Below are positions 1 through 8,964 of a stretch of DNA of 64,000 bases, piece by piece. Both the position numbers and the translations under genes were made by a program. Positions within the stretch are counted from its first letter, which is position 1, and every line of letters starts with the position of its first letter. This DNA is from Agromyces humatus (lineage in GTDB: Bacteria; Actinomycetota; Actinomycetes; Actinomycetales; Microbacteriaceae): contig NZ_JAJQPD010000006.1 of NCBI RefSeq assembly GCF_021228295.1, positions 124,001 to 188,000 of the forward strand. Direction: 5' to 3'. Under the pieces are notes generated by a model. That model was given only the letters and a program-made list of their open reading frames with translations. It was not told the origin of the DNA and searched no databases.

Positions 1-772
1 GGATCTCGGGGGCGATGAGCCGGTGCGCAAGGTCGAGGAACGCGCTCGTCGAGTCGCCCGTGGCCTCGTAGCGGTAGGTGGGCGGGGTCGATGCGCGACG
101 CTCGAGCCCGGTCGAGACGAGCACGCGGTACACGTCGTTCGCGGTCTCGACATCGCTCGAGACGAGCGTGACCTCTTCGCCCATGACGTACGAGATCGCG
201 CCCTTGAGGAACGGGTAGTGCGTGCAGCCGAGCACGAGGGTGTCGACGTCGGCGGCCTTCAGCGGGGCCAGGTAGTCCCCCGCGACGGCCAGGAGCTCGT
301 CACCCGTGGTGATGCCCGCCTCGACGAACTCCACGAATCGCGGGCACGCCTGCGAGAAGAGCTCGAGGTGCGGCGCCGCGGCGAACGCGTCGTCGTAAGC
401 ACGCGAGCCGATGGTGCCCGCGGTGCCGATGACGCCGACCCTGCCGGTCTTCGTGGCCGCGACTGCTCGGCGCACCGCCGGCTGGATCACCTCGACGACC
501 GGCACGTCGTAACGCTCGCGGGCATCGCGCAGCATCGCCGCCGAGGCCGTGTTGCACGCGATCACGAGCATCTTCACGCCCTGCGCGACGAGGTCGTCGA
601 GCACGGCCAGCGCATAGCCGCGCACGTCGGCGATCTTCTTGGGGCCATACGGCGAGTGCTCGAGGTCGCCGACGTAGAGGATCGACTCGTTGGGCAGCTG
701 GTCTTTCACCGCCCGGGCGACGGTGAGCCCGCCGACCCCGGAGTCGAAGATCCCGATCGGTGCGTCCGTCAC
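1..772 (-). CDS. murI: Glutamate racemase MurI (3' end cut by window edge)
   Basis: Interconverts L- and D-glutamate to supply D-Glu for peptidoglycan. The translated N-terminus reads [18 protein letters not shown], the family's opening. Both catalytic cysteines are visible, in VIACNTASA (about residue 75) and LVLGCTHYP (about residue 185). The only in-frame start before the conserved block is GTG at 772 ([12 protein letters not shown]); an ATG four bases further upstream is out of frame and hits a stop. About 257 codons are visible, so only a short C-terminal piece is missing (family usually 260-285 aa). It lies 11 bases downstream of the LysR gene on the same strand. Confidence 0.95.
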   Translation of the reverse strand, partial: MTDAPIGIFDSGVGGLTVARAVKDQLPNESILYVGDLEHSPYGPKKIADVRGYALAVLDDLVAQGVKMLVIACNTASAAMLRDARERYDVPVVEVIQPAVRRAVAATKTGRVGVIGTAGTIGSRAYDDAFAAAPHLELFSQACPRFVEFVEAGITTGDELLAVAGDYLAPLKAADVDTLVLGCTHYPFLKGAISYVMGEEVTLVSSDVETANDVYRVLVSTGLERRASTPPTYRYEATGDSTSAFLDLAHRLIAPEI

Positions 773-783
773 GACATCCAAGC

Positions 784-1650
784 TTAGGCGAGTCCGGACC
801 CGTCGTAAGCGGCCCGGAGGGCGCGGGCCACCCGCGAGGCGAACGGATGCCGGTACCGGCGGTGCCACGCGAGGCGCACCTCGATCGGCGGGGCGTCGTC
901 GATCGGGACGAACACGACGCCGGGGCGCGGATAGTGATGCGCAGTGCCCTCGGCCGTGACGCCGATGGCGTCACCCGCGGCGATGAGGTCGAGCCATTCC
1001 TCGACGTCGCCCGTCTCGGTCATCCGGGGAACGGCGAGCCCCACCGACGTCCAGAGCCCGGCCGACGTCGTTCCCGTGTGCCGGTCATGGGCGACCACGA
1101 ACGGCAGGAGGTCCGCGAGCCCGACCGACGATCGGTCGGCCAGAGGATGGTCGATGGGGACCGCAACGACCCTCGGCTCGCTGCCGACGAGCTCGGAATC
1201 GAGCTCGGGGTCGACGCCGTGACGCAGCACCGCGAGGTCGACCAGCCCGTCGGCGAGGCCGCCGTCGCGGCGGTTCAGCCGTACGAGTCGCATCGGGCTG
1301 TCGACGTGCGCCCGGTTCCAGGCGCGGAGCACCGGGGTCGTGTGCGCACCCAGCGCGGCCCACTGGTACCCCACGCGGATCACCGAACGCTCGCCGCGGA
1401 CGGCGGCGACCGCGCGGTCGAGCTCGGCCAGCACCCGCCGCGCGGTCGCAGCGAACGACGTGCCCGCCTCGGTGGGCTCGACCCGCCGGGTGGTGCGGTG
1501 CATCAGCCGGGTTCCGAGGTCGTGCTCGAGGGCGGCGAGGGACCGGGAGACCGCTGCCTGCGACATCCCGAGGATGTCGGCCGCCGCCGTGAAGGACCGC
1601 TCGTCGTCGACGGTCACGAGCACTCGGAGTTGGCGCACTTCCACATCCAT
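784..1650 (-). CDS. LysR-family transcriptional regulator
   Basis: A 288-residue regulator of normal LysR length. The N-terminal winged helix-turn-helix begins [20 protein letters not shown] and continues with [20 protein letters not shown]. The rest is the periplasmic-binding-like effector domain, with no membrane segments. It is transcribed divergently from the EamA exporter gene 68 bases away, the usual arrangement when the LysR protein controls the neighbour, and a candidate operator lies between them. The effector is unknown. Start ATG at 1650. Confidence 0.9.
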   Translation of the reverse strand: MDVEVRQLRVLVTVDDERSFTAAADILGMSQAAVSRSLAALEHDLGTRLMHRTTRRVEPTEAGTSFAATARRVLAELDRAVAAVRGERSVIRVGYQWAALGAHTTPVLRAWNRAHVDSPMRLVRLNRRDGGLADGLVDLAVLRHGVDPELDSELVGSEPRVVAVPIDHPLADRSSVGLADLLPFVVAHDRHTGTTSAGLWTSVGLAVPRMTETGDVEEWLDLIAAGDAIGVTAEGTAHHYPRPGVVFVPIDDAPPIEVRLAWHRRYRHPFASRVARALRAAYDGSGLA

Positions 1651-1663
1651 GCTCCCAGCGTAT

Positions 1664-1679
1664 CAATCAGCACCGATTG
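1664..1679. promoter_or_regulatory. Inverted repeat in LysR/EamA intergenic region, candidate operator
   Basis: Five-base arms CAATC and GATTG flank a six-base centre (AGCACC). It is centred between the two divergent starts. LysR proteins usually bind interrupted dyads in such positions. The assignment is by position only. Confidence 0.35.
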
Positions 1680-1718
1680 CATTTCTGCTTGCACGAATTC
1701 GCGCGTAGCGTGGCGAAC

Positions 1719-2630
1719 ATGTCACGGGATCCACTCGCCGCAGCAGCCGTCGTCGGCGGTGCCGCATCGGTGCAGATGGGCGCCGCGATCGGGGCCACGA
1801 TCTTCCCGCTCGTGGGTCCTGCCGGAGTGGTCGCCCTGCGCCAATCCGTCGCGGCCGTCGCGCTGCTCGCGGTGTCCCGGCCACGACTGCGCGACCTGAC
1901 GTGGCACGGCGTGCGACCGGCGCTGCTGCTCGGCCTGGTGCTGGTCAGCATGAACCTCGCGATCTACGGCGCCATCGAGCGTATCGGGCTCGGGCTCGCG
2001 GTCACCCTCGAGTTCCTCGGCCCGCTCGCGCTCGCGCTCGTCGGCTCGCGCCGGCGGCTCGACCTCCTGTGCGCCGCCGTGGCGGGCCTCGGAGTGGTGC
2101 TGCTCACCGGCACCGTGCCGGGCATCGACCTCGTCGGCATCGGCCTCGCGCTCGTCGCCGCCGCGTCGTGGGCGGCCTACATCGTCCTCAGTCGCCGAGC
2201 GGGACGCACGCTGCCGGGCGTGCAGGGCACCGCGCTCGCGAGCGTCCTGGCGGCCGTCGTCACGTCGCCGCTCCTCGTCCTGGCGGTCGCGGGGCTCGCC
2301 CCCGACGAGCTACTGCACGTGGCGGTCATCGGGCTGGCGATCGGCATCCTCTCCTCCGCGCTGCCCTACTCGATCGACCAGGTGGTGCTTCGACGGCTCC
2401 CCCAGCAGTTGTTCAGCGTCCTGCAGAGCGTGCAACCGGCGGCCGCCGCGCTGGCCGGACTCGTCGTGCTCGGGCAGACGCTCGGCGTCTGGCAGGTCGT
2501 CGGCCTCGCACTCATCTCCGTGGGAAACGTGATCGCCGTCTGCCGTCGAGCGCCGATCACCGCCGACGTCGAGCGGCCGCGACGGCGACGTTCGCCCCGC
2601 CCGTCACGTCGGCCGATCGCCGAAACCTGA
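1719..2630 (+). CDS. EamA/RhaT-family (DMT) membrane exporter
   Basis: A 303-residue drug/metabolite-transporter-type protein with about ten hydrophobic helices arranged as two EamA repeats. Segments such as LLLGLVLVSMNLAIYGAIER and the second-repeat start IDLVGIGLALVAAASWAAYI are typical of the RhtA/YdcZ-like group. The reading frame is open back to a TTG at 1677, but I prefer ATG 1719 (MSRDPLAAAAVVGGAAS), because the extra 14 residues would overlap the promoter and operator region. The C-terminus is a short Arg/Pro-rich tail. Probably an amino-acid or small-metabolite exporter controlled by the divergent LysR. Confidence 0.85.
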   Translation: MSRDPLAAAAVVGGAASVQMGAAIGATIFPLVGPAGVVALRQSVAAVALLAVSRPRLRDLTWHGVRPALLLGLVLVSMNLAIYGAIERIGLGLAVTLEFLGPLALALVGSRRRLDLLCAAVAGLGVVLLTGTVPGIDLVGIGLALVAAASWAAYIVLSRRAGRTLPGVQGTALASVLAAVVTSPLLVLAVAGLAPDELLHVAVIGLAIGILSSALPYSIDQVVLRRLPQQLFSVLQSVQPAAAALAGLVVLGQTLGVWQVVGLALISVGNVIAVCRRAPITADVERPRRRRSPRPSRRPIAET

Positions 2631-2646
2631 CCACTAGGCTGACCGT

Positions 2647-3966
2647 GTGACCGGCTCAGCTGCGCTCTTCACCGACCGATACGAACTGACCATGGTCGAT
2701 GCCGCCCTGCTCGACGGCACCGGCCGCCGCGAGAGCCTCTTCGAGGCGTTCGCGCGGCGCCTGCCCGACGGGCGCCGTTACGGCGTCGTCGCCGGCACCG
2801 GGCGGCTGCTCGAACTCATCTCGCAGTTCCGGTTCGGAGATGCCGAGCTCGAGTGGCTTCGCGAACACGAGATCGTGCGGCCGGCGACCATCGACTGGCT
2901 CGCCGACTATCGCTTCAGCGGCGACATCTGGGGGTACCGCGAGGGCGAGGCCTACTTTCCGGGCTCACCCCTGCTGACCATCCAGGCGACGTTCGCCGAG
3001 GCCGTCATGCTCGAGACCATCGTGCTCTCGACCCTCAACTACGACTCCTCGGTGGCGAGCGCCGCCGCCCGCATGGTGTCGGTCGCGCTCGGCCGCCCGA
3101 TCGCCGAGATGGGCTCGCGGCGCACCGGCGAGCGCTCGGCGGTCGCCGCGGCCCGCGCGGCCTACATCGCCGGATTCGACGCGACCTCGAACCTCGAGGC
3201 GGGCCGCAGTTGGGGCATCCCGACGATGGGCACCGCGGCGCACGCGTTCACGCTGCTGCACGACAGCGAAGAGGCTGCGTTCCACGCCCAGGTCGAGGCC
3301 TTCGGGCCGAAGACCACGCTGCTGGTCGACACGTACGACATCGCCCAGGGTGTCGAGACCGCGGTGCGCGTGGCCGGCACCGAGCTCGGCGCGGTGCGCA
3401 TCGATTCGGGCGACCTGCCCACCGTCGTCGCATCGGTGCGTCACCAGCTCGACTCGCTCGGCGCAGTCGACACGCGCATCACGGTCACGAGCGACCTCGA
3501 CGAGTTCACGATCGCCGGCCTCTCGGGTGCACCCGTCGACGCCTACGGCGTCGGCACTTCGGTGGTCACCGGCTCGGGCCATCCGGCCGCGGGCATGGTG
3601 TACAAGATCGTCGCCCGCCGCGACGACGCCAGCGAGTGGGTTTCGGTCGCGAAGTCCTCGAAGTCGAAGGCGAGCGTCGGCGGGCGCAAGAACGCCGCCC
3701 GCCGCCTCGATGCCACCCGCACCGCGCGCGAGGAGATCGTGTTCGTGGGCGATGGCCCCGACGGCGAGGCCGAGTTCGAGGCCGGTGACCGGCTGCGCCC
3801 GCTGATGGTGCAGCTCATGTCGAAGGGCGAGCCCGACCCGGCCTTCCTCGGCCACGACGGCACCGAGGCGGCACGGGCTCACCGTGCCGAGGTCATGCAG
3901 GAACTGCCCATCGAGGCGTTCCGGCTCGGTCGCGGCGAACCCGTGATCCCGACGACATACCGCTGA
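2647..3966 (+). CDS. pncB: Nicotinate phosphoribosyltransferase
   Basis: Makes nicotinate mononucleotide from nicotinate, PRPP and ATP in the NAD salvage (Preiss-Handler) pathway. The 439-residue protein has the family opening FTDRYELTMVDAALLDG, the active-site stretch FDATSNLEAGRSWGIPTMGT, a downstream TAAHAFTLLH histidine region, and the phosphate-binding block VRIDSGDLP. The length is normal for the actinobacterial class. It starts at GTG 2647, 16 bases after the EamA stop, so the two genes may be cotranscribed although no functional link is obvious. Confidence 0.93.
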   Translation: MTGSAALFTDRYELTMVDAALLDGTGRRESLFEAFARRLPDGRRYGVVAGTGRLLELISQFRFGDAELEWLREHEIVRPATIDWLADYRFSGDIWGYREGEAYFPGSPLLTIQATFAEAVMLETIVLSTLNYDSSVASAAARMVSVALGRPIAEMGSRRTGERSAVAAARAAYIAGFDATSNLEAGRSWGIPTMGTAAHAFTLLHDSEEAAFHAQVEAFGPKTTLLVDTYDIAQGVETAVRVAGTELGAVRIDSGDLPTVVASVRHQLDSLGAVDTRITVTSDLDEFTIAGLSGAPVDAYGVGTSVVTGSGHPAAGMVYKIVARRDDASEWVSVAKSSKSKASVGGRKNAARRLDATRTAREEIVFVGDGPDGEAEFEAGDRLRPLMVQLMSKGEPDPAFLGHDGTEAARAHRAEVMQELPIEAFRLGRGEPVIPTTYR

Positions 3967-4029
3967 CGCGGCGGTCGTGATCTCCCATTCACACCGCAGG
4001 GCCTTCGCGCGTTCAGCCGACTGCCGACG

Positions 4030-4342
4030 ACGGATGTCCCGGGCCGCATCCTCCCCGCGAGCGCGGTGCTCGACGACGCTGCATCGCCCCGAAGCCGTTC
4101 GCCGAACTGCTGCGCTTCCACCGGTTCATCATGGAGTTGCCGCTTGGCGAACGACTTCGGAACTGGGCCGATCTCGTCGCGAGTCACCCTTCTACGACCA
4201 GCCGCACGTCATCCGCGCCTTCCACCGGTTCAGCGGCTACACGCCGGCCGAGTACGTCGCGAGAGTCGCCGAGTTCGGACCGGATGCCGCGAGCTTCGTT
4301 CCCCTCGAGGAGGTACCGCGTCACGCCTCGGCGGGCGGGTGA
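4030..4342 (+). pseudogene. Remnant of an AraC-family regulator (deletion plus frameshift)
   Basis: Three collinear fragments in three different frames resemble one AraC/DUF6597-type regulator. TDVPGRILPASAVLDDA (from 4030) matches the linker after the N-terminal domain. IAPKPFAELLRFHRFIMELP (from 4083) matches the first helix-turn-helix. FYDQPHVIRAFHRFSGYTPA (from 4190) matches the second, C-terminal one. The frame changes near 4081 and 4188, and the spacing shows that a large internal part has been lost. No start or full domain survives, so this is a dead gene. The remaining bases up to 4507 hold nothing I recognise. Confidence 0.75.
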
Positions 4343-4507
4343 AGTTCGTACAATCGATACAACGTCGTGACGTTCTCGGTCATGGGGATGATCGTCGGCG
4401 CCATGCAGCGCACCTGAATCTGATTGCTCCGGTCGAGCAGCGCCGCCGAAGGCGAGGCGTCGCGCCGTCGAGGAGCGCCCCCTGAAGGCGAACGTGTATC
4501 GAGACCC

Positions 4508-4795
4508 CTACCCGGCCTTCAGCCGCTCGTAGATCTCTTTGCACGTCGGACAGACGGGGAACTTCTCGGGGTCGCGCCCCGGGGTCCACTTCTTGCCGCA
4601 GAGTGCCTTCACGGGCTTGCCCGTCAGCGCCGACTCGAGGATCTTCTCTTTCTTCACGTAGTGCGAGAAGCGCTCGTGATCACCGGGTTCGATCGCCTCG
4701 TCTTCGAGGAGTTTCTCGAGCTCGCGGTCGAGGACCGACGTGCCGCCCCCCGGTGCATCGGGGTCGGCGATGCTCATTCGCACGGTGTGGATCAT
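4508..4795 (-). CDS. DUF3039-domain small protein
   Basis: A 95-residue protein matching the actinobacterial DUF3039 family: an acidic N-terminus (ELEKLLEDEAIEPGDHERFSH), a basic VKKEKILESALTG stretch, and a C-terminal zinc-ribbon-like set of cysteines (ALCGKKWTP, then PVCPTCKEIYERL). Its function is unknown, and the three cysteines suggest metal binding. ATG 4795 is used; ATG 4777 (MSIADPDAPGGG) is an equally possible start. It follows the ABC permease gene on the same strand after 21 bases. Confidence 0.85.
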   Translation of the reverse strand: MIHTVRMSIADPDAPGGGTSVLDRELEKLLEDEAIEPGDHERFSHYVKKEKILESALTGKPVKALCGKKWTPGRDPEKFPVCPTCKEIYERLKAG

Positions 4796-4816
4796 GCGCT
4801 CGATTCTACGCGGGAC

Positions 4817-6391
4817 TCACGCGCGCAGAGCCGCTGCGAGCATCTCGGGACCCCGGGCTGCGAACACGCGACCGCCGTACCAGACTCCGAAGGCGAGCAC
4901 GAGCACTCCGAGGCCGACGCCGGCCGCGAACGATGCCGCGTGCCACGCCGGGTCGACGAAGAGCCCGAACGCGCCGAACACCCCGGCCGGGAGCGCGATG
5001 AGCAGTGCTCCGAACATGGCGAGCGTTTGCACGAGGGCGGTGATGGTGCCCGACGACTGCGGTTGCTGGAACGGACTGTCGCCCGGCTTGACGACCGGGT
5101 ACGGGAGTCGGGCCGAAGTGATCGAACCGATGCCGAGCCCGCCGAGCAGCAGTGCCGTGCTGACGCCCAGGAGCGACGGCAGGAGGCGCCAATCGTTGAG
5201 AATGAACACCGTCACGGCACTGCCGAGCCCGATCACGACGATGCCGGCGATGAGCACCGGGATGAGCCGCCCGACGCGGTCGGAGGTTCCGCGAACGCCC
5301 GATGCCACGTGCAGCCAGATCGCCGTGGAGTCGTAGGCGATGTCGTTGTGCAGGCTCCAGCCGAGGAACAGGCAGACGAGCGGTACCGGGATGAGCCACA
5401 GGTAGAACTGGGGTACGCCTGCGAGCGCGAGCGGGATCATGACGAGCAGCGGCGCGATCGGCACCATGACGAACGACACCCAGTAGCGTGCGTCGCGGAA
5501 CCAGTAGGTGATGCCACGGGCTGCGATTGCGCCGGTGGCGCCCTGGGGCATCCGGTCGAACCAGCCGAGCCCGCGGTAGCTCCTGCTCGAGGCCTCGCGC
5601 CCGGGCGTCACCAGCATCTTCGCGACGAGCGCCCGCCAGGCCAGCCAGATGACCCAGAGCGTCGCCGCGGCGATGAGGAATTTGAGGATCGACGCGCCCC
5701 ACTGCCCCTCGGCCGCGTCGCCGGGCACCGCGAACGCGGCGCCGAGCGGGGTCCATCCGAGCACGTCGGCGAAGTCGCCGAGCAGGGTGAGCCCGGAGTT
5801 CGCCCAGTCGAGCGTGGCCAGCCCGACGACGATCGGTGCGGCCATCACGATGAGGAGCAGGCCGACCACGCCCATCACCTCGCGGGAGCGTCGCGTCGCG
5901 AGCAGGAACGAGGCGAGCGACGTGGTCACCCGGGCGATGAGCAGGCAGGTGCCGAACGCGAGGGCGGCCGAGAGGATCGCGAGCAGCGTCTCGGCGAAAC
6001 CGCGCGACCACGTGACGACCGTGCCGAGCAGCACGATCCCGAGCACGAGCGCCGGAATGCCGATCAGCGCGGCGACGGCCAGCCCGAGCGCGAGCGTGCG
6101 GTCGGGCAGTGCGAAGAATGCGAACCGCCTCGGGTCCATGGTGTCTTCACTGCCGAACACGAGCGGGAGCACGATGAAGCCGATCACGGTCGCCGAGCCC
6201 GCCACGATGAGGACGTCGCGCACGATCGCGACGTCGTCGACGAGGCGCAGGCCCACGAGTGCGAAGAACAGCAGCGCCGCGAGCCCGAGCCCGTAGACGA
6301 GGCCGACGACGATGCCGACGACCTGCCAGGTGCTGCGACGGAAGATATTCGCCAGTAGGCGCAGTTTCAGTCGGAGAAACTGTGCAACCAT
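4817..6391 (-). CDS. Large ABC transporter permease
   Basis: A 524-residue integral membrane protein with roughly 12 hydrophobic segments, for example VVGIVVGLVYGLGLAALLFF near the N-terminus. This fits a full-length ABC-2-like exporter permease. The frame is open upstream, but that extension lies inside the ATPase gene. The true start is ATG 6391 (MVAQFLRLKLRLL), which overlaps the end of the ATPase gene by 25 bases and indicates translational coupling. Its partner is the downstream-encoded ABC domain of that ATPase. The substrate is not evident from the sequence. Confidence 0.85.
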   Translation of the reverse strand: MVAQFLRLKLRLLANIFRRSTWQVVGIVVGLVYGLGLAALLFFALVGLRLVDDVAIVRDVLIVAGSATVIGFIVLPLVFGSEDTMDPRRFAFFALPDRTLALGLAVAALIGIPALVLGIVLLGTVVTWSRGFAETLLAILSAALAFGTCLLIARVTTSLASFLLATRRSREVMGVVGLLLIVMAAPIVVGLATLDWANSGLTLLGDFADVLGWTPLGAAFAVPGDAAEGQWGASILKFLIAAATLWVIWLAWRALVAKMLVTPGREASSRSYRGLGWFDRMPQGATGAIAARGITYWFRDARYWVSFVMVPIAPLLVMIPLALAGVPQFYLWLIPVPLVCLFLGWSLHNDIAYDSTAIWLHVASGVRGTSDRVGRLIPVLIAGIVVIGLGSAVTVFILNDWRLLPSLLGVSTALLLGGLGIGSITSARLPYPVVKPGDSPFQQPQSSGTITALVQTLAMFGALLIALPAGVFGAFGLFVDPAWHAASFAAGVGLGVLVLAFGVWYGGRVFAARGPEMLAAALRA

Positions 6392-8703
6392 TCCATGCCT
6401 TCCGCAGCCTTGCGTCCGCCCGCGAGCTCGACGAACCGTTCTTCGAGGGTCTGACCGGCGCGTACCTCGTCGAGGGTGCCCGAGGCGAGCACGCGTCCGC
6501 CGACGATGATCGCCGCAGAGTCGCAGACCCGCTCGATGAGGTCCATGCCGTGGCTCGAGAGCACGACGGTGCCGCCGCCGGCGACGTATCGCTCGAGGAT
6601 CTCGGTGAGGTTCGCCGCCGAGACCGGGTCGACCGACTCGAACGGCTCGTCGAGCACGAGCAGCCGCGGCGAGTGGATCATGGCGCACGCGAGCGCGATC
6701 TTCTTCGTCATGCCCGCCGAGTAGTCGGCGACCAGCCGATCGACGGCGTCCTCGAGTCCGAACGCGGCGATGAGGTCGGCGCTGCGCTCGCGCACGGTGC
6801 GGGTGTCGAGGCCGCGCAGCACGCCCGAGTAATAGAGCAGCTGGGCGCCCGTGAGCCGGTCGAAGAGCCGAAGCCGATCGGGCAGCACCCCAGTCGCGCG
6901 CTTCGCGGCGCGCGGGTCGGCCCAGGCGTCGACGCCGTTGATGCTGACGGCGCCGGCATCGGGGCGCAGCAGCCCGGTGACCATCGACAGTGTCGTCGTC
7001 TTGCCGGCCCCGTTGGGGCCGACGATCCCGAAGAAGGAGCCGGCCCGCACGTCGAGGCTGATTCCGTCGACGGCCGTGTTCTCGCCGAAGCGCTTCACGA
7101 GCCCCGTGATCGACAGCACCGTCGGCGCGTCGGCCGCCGGTGCTGCTCGCGCCACGCGCAGCGACCGCTTCTTGCGCGGGGCACTCTGCTTTGGTGCGGG
7201 GATGACCGCGACGGCTTGCGCGCCGGTCGCGGATGTCTCTTCGACGGGCGATGCCTCCTCGACCGGCGGCACCTCATCGACGGACGGCACCTCCTCGACG
7301 GACGATGCCTCCACGACCGGCGACACCTCCTCGACCGGCGGTACCTCCTCGACGGACGGCACCTCATCGGCCGGCGATGCCTCCCCGACCGGCGGCACCT
7401 CATCGACGGACGATGTCGCCTCGACGGAGGGCGCTGCGAGCGCGGCTTCGGCTGCGACCGCCGCGGCCAGCGCGGCGGCAGTCGCTCGATCGATGGAGTC
7501 GGATCGAGCGGACCGTTCGGCCTGCTCGGTGTCTGCCACCGTTCGGACGGGATCGTCTTCCACGACCACGTCATCGTCGATGGTCAGTTCGGCGTCAACG
7601 ACAGGGGCTGCCTCAGCGACAGCGGCGGTGTCGGTGACAGGGGCTGCCTCAGCGACCGCGGCGGTGTCGATGACAGGGGCGGTGTCGGCGACCGCGGCGT
7701 CGACCACCGGTGCCGCCTCGTCGACCCCCTCCGGCTCGCCGGCCGCGACATCATCGACCGCGGGCGCAGTCTCAGCCTCGGGCGCGGGCGTTGCCCCGAC
7801 CTCGGCAGGTCGCGGCGTTCGCTCGGTGGTGATCTCGTCGATCTTCGACGCCGCCACCGCACCGGCGACGACGGGCGGCTCGTTCGCCACTGCGGCGATC
7901 GTCTGGTCGGCGGGGCGCTTCGAGGGTCGCTCGGCCGCCGTGGTCTCGGTGGTCAGTGCCGCCGCGGTGCGCTGCTGGCGCTGCGCCGACGCGGCCGTCG
8001 TCGCCCGGCTGCGCGCCGCGGGCGTGCTCGCCGTGCTCCTGGTGGCCGAAGCTCGGGAGGTGCGCGCGGCCTTCGCCGCCTCACCACGCGTCGCCGCCGC
8101 GCCCGCCGATGCCGTACGCGAAGCGGGGGTGCGCTTCGACGCGGGCTTGGGCGTGTCGGCATCGACCGCCTCGGCGGCCGAGGCGCTCTTGCGCGCGGCC
8201 GTCGACACCTTCGCCGCCGCAGCCTTCGCCGCCGCGTTCTTCGCAGCGGCAGCCGACTTCGCCGCGCTCGTGCGCGTCGACGCGGCACGCGCCGTGCTCG
8301 CGGGCTTCGGGGTCGACGACGTCGTGTCGCCGTTCGATGCCGTAGTGTCGCCCTTCGCCATGCTCGCGTTCGCCTTCGTCGTGCGCGGCTTCGCAGCAGA
8401 CGATTTCGCTGCACCCGGCTTCGCTGCACCCGGCTTCGCAGCGGTCGGCTTCGCAGCGGTCGGCTTCGCGGCCGGCGTCTTCGCAGCGGTCGACCTCGCG
8501 GCGGCCGGCGTCGTGTCGGCGGGTTTGGCGGCCGCCGGCTTCGCGGCGCTCGACCGCAGCGCGCGGGACTTCGCCGCGGCGGTGCGCGGGCTCGATGCTG
8601 GACTGCCGGACTGGCCGGACCGGGATCCCCGCTGGTCGGACACCCCCGTGCCAGTGCCTTCGGCAGCCTCGTCGTCGTGATCAGGGCGCGAAACGGAAGT
8701 CAC
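6367..8703 (-). CDS. ABC ATPase with a ~530-residue low-complexity N-terminal tail
   Basis: The last ~250 residues are a standard ABC exporter ATPase: Walker A VGPNGAGKTTTLS, signature region DYSAGMTKKIAL, Walker B LLVLDEPFESVD and switch histidine SSHGMDL. The 530 residues before it contain no recognisable domain. First comes a lysine/alanine/proline-rich part with AAKPT/AAKPG pentads like a histone H1 tail. Then comes an acidic, valine/alanine-rich part (VAEAAPVTDTAA) with hexads of the type VEEVPP. There is no stop or frame break between tail and ATPase. GTG 8703 (VTSVSRPDHDDEAA) has an SD-like GGTAGG upstream; the frame is open to ATG 8778. It forms an operon with the permease. Confidence 0.85.
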   Translation of the reverse strand: MTSVSRPDHDDEAAEGTGTGVSDQRGSRSGQSGSPASSPRTAAAKSRALRSSAAKPAAAKPADTTPAAARSTAAKTPAAKPTAAKPTAAKPGAAKPGAAKSSAAKPRTTKANASMAKGDTTASNGDTTSSTPKPASTARAASTRTSAAKSAAAAKNAAAKAAAAKVSTAARKSASAAEAVDADTPKPASKRTPASRTASAGAAATRGEAAKAARTSRASATRSTASTPAARSRATTAASAQRQQRTAAALTTETTAAERPSKRPADQTIAAVANEPPVVAGAVAASKIDEITTERTPRPAEVGATPAPEAETAPAVDDVAAGEPEGVDEAAPVVDAAVADTAPVIDTAAVAEAAPVTDTAAVAEAAPVVDAELTIDDDVVVEDDPVRTVADTEQAERSARSDSIDRATAAALAAAVAAEAALAAPSVEATSSVDEVPPVGEASPADEVPSVEEVPPVEEVSPVVEASSVEEVPSVDEVPPVEEASPVEETSATGAQAVAVIPAPKQSAPRKKRSLRVARAAPAADAPTVLSITGLVKRFGENTAVDGISLDVRAGSFFGIVGPNGAGKTTTLSMVTGLLRPDAGAVSINGVDAWADPRAAKRATGVLPDRLRLFDRLTGAQLLYYSGVLRGLDTRTVRERSADLIAAFGLEDAVDRLVADYSAGMTKKIALACAMIHSPRLLVLDEPFESVDPVSAANLTEILERYVAGGGTVVLSSHGMDLIERVCDSAAIIVGGRVLASGTLDEVRAGQTLEERFVELAGGRKAAEGMEWLHSFSD
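7238..7435. repeat. 18-bp tandem repeat, 11 units, inside the ABC ATPase tail
   Basis: Eleven consecutive 18-base units of the type TCCTCGACCGGCGGCACC run without gaps and encode acidic hexads such as PVEEVP and SVDEVP on the minus strand. Units differ mainly at the 3rd, 8-9th and 13-16th bases. It is coding and in frame. Confidence 0.85.
7600..7707. repeat. 36-bp tandem repeat, about 2.5 units, inside the ABC ATPase tail
   Basis: Two nearly identical 36-base units start at 7600 and 7636 (each opening GACAGGGGCTGCCTCAGCGA) and are followed by a partial, diverged third from 7672. On the minus strand they encode the 12-residue repeat VTDTAAVAEAAP. Confidence 0.8.
8387..8551. repeat. 15-bp tandem repeat, 11 units, encoding AAKPx pentads
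   Basis: Eleven 15-base units of the type GGCTTCGCAGCGGTC encode, on the minus strand, pentapeptides AAKPT, AAKPG and diverged forms. This is the H1-like basic part of the ABC ATPase tail. Confidence 0.8.
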
Positions 8704-8964
8704 CCAAGACAACCTACCAACGACGGGCGGCGAATCGCTGCTCCCACGGCCGGACGAGCGGCTCGGTAGGCTGGGCATTGTCTGTGCGAAGTATCACGAT
8801 CCCACTACGACGTCGGTCGCGCGCTCGTCGGCCGCGAGGGTCCCCCGGTATCCTGATGTGCGGCATAACGGCGTGTCCACATGTGAACTTCCGGGTGAAC
8901 CGCAGGCGAACTCTCCTCATCGAGAGTGACGCGGCGGGTCATCCGCACCACCGAAGGAGATGCA

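Noticed and set aside
7238-7435. Regularly spaced repeats that could suggest a CRISPR array
   Set aside because: Units are 18 bases and directly adjacent, with no spacers, and they are in frame within a coding sequence.
4424-8769. Very long open frames on the plus strand opposite the ABC transporter genes (644 and 836 codons)
   Set aside because: They are antisense to well-supported ABC genes. Their composition (Arg/Gly/Asp-rich or Ser/Thr/Ala-rich) is what high-GC third positions produce, and they contain no domain motifs.
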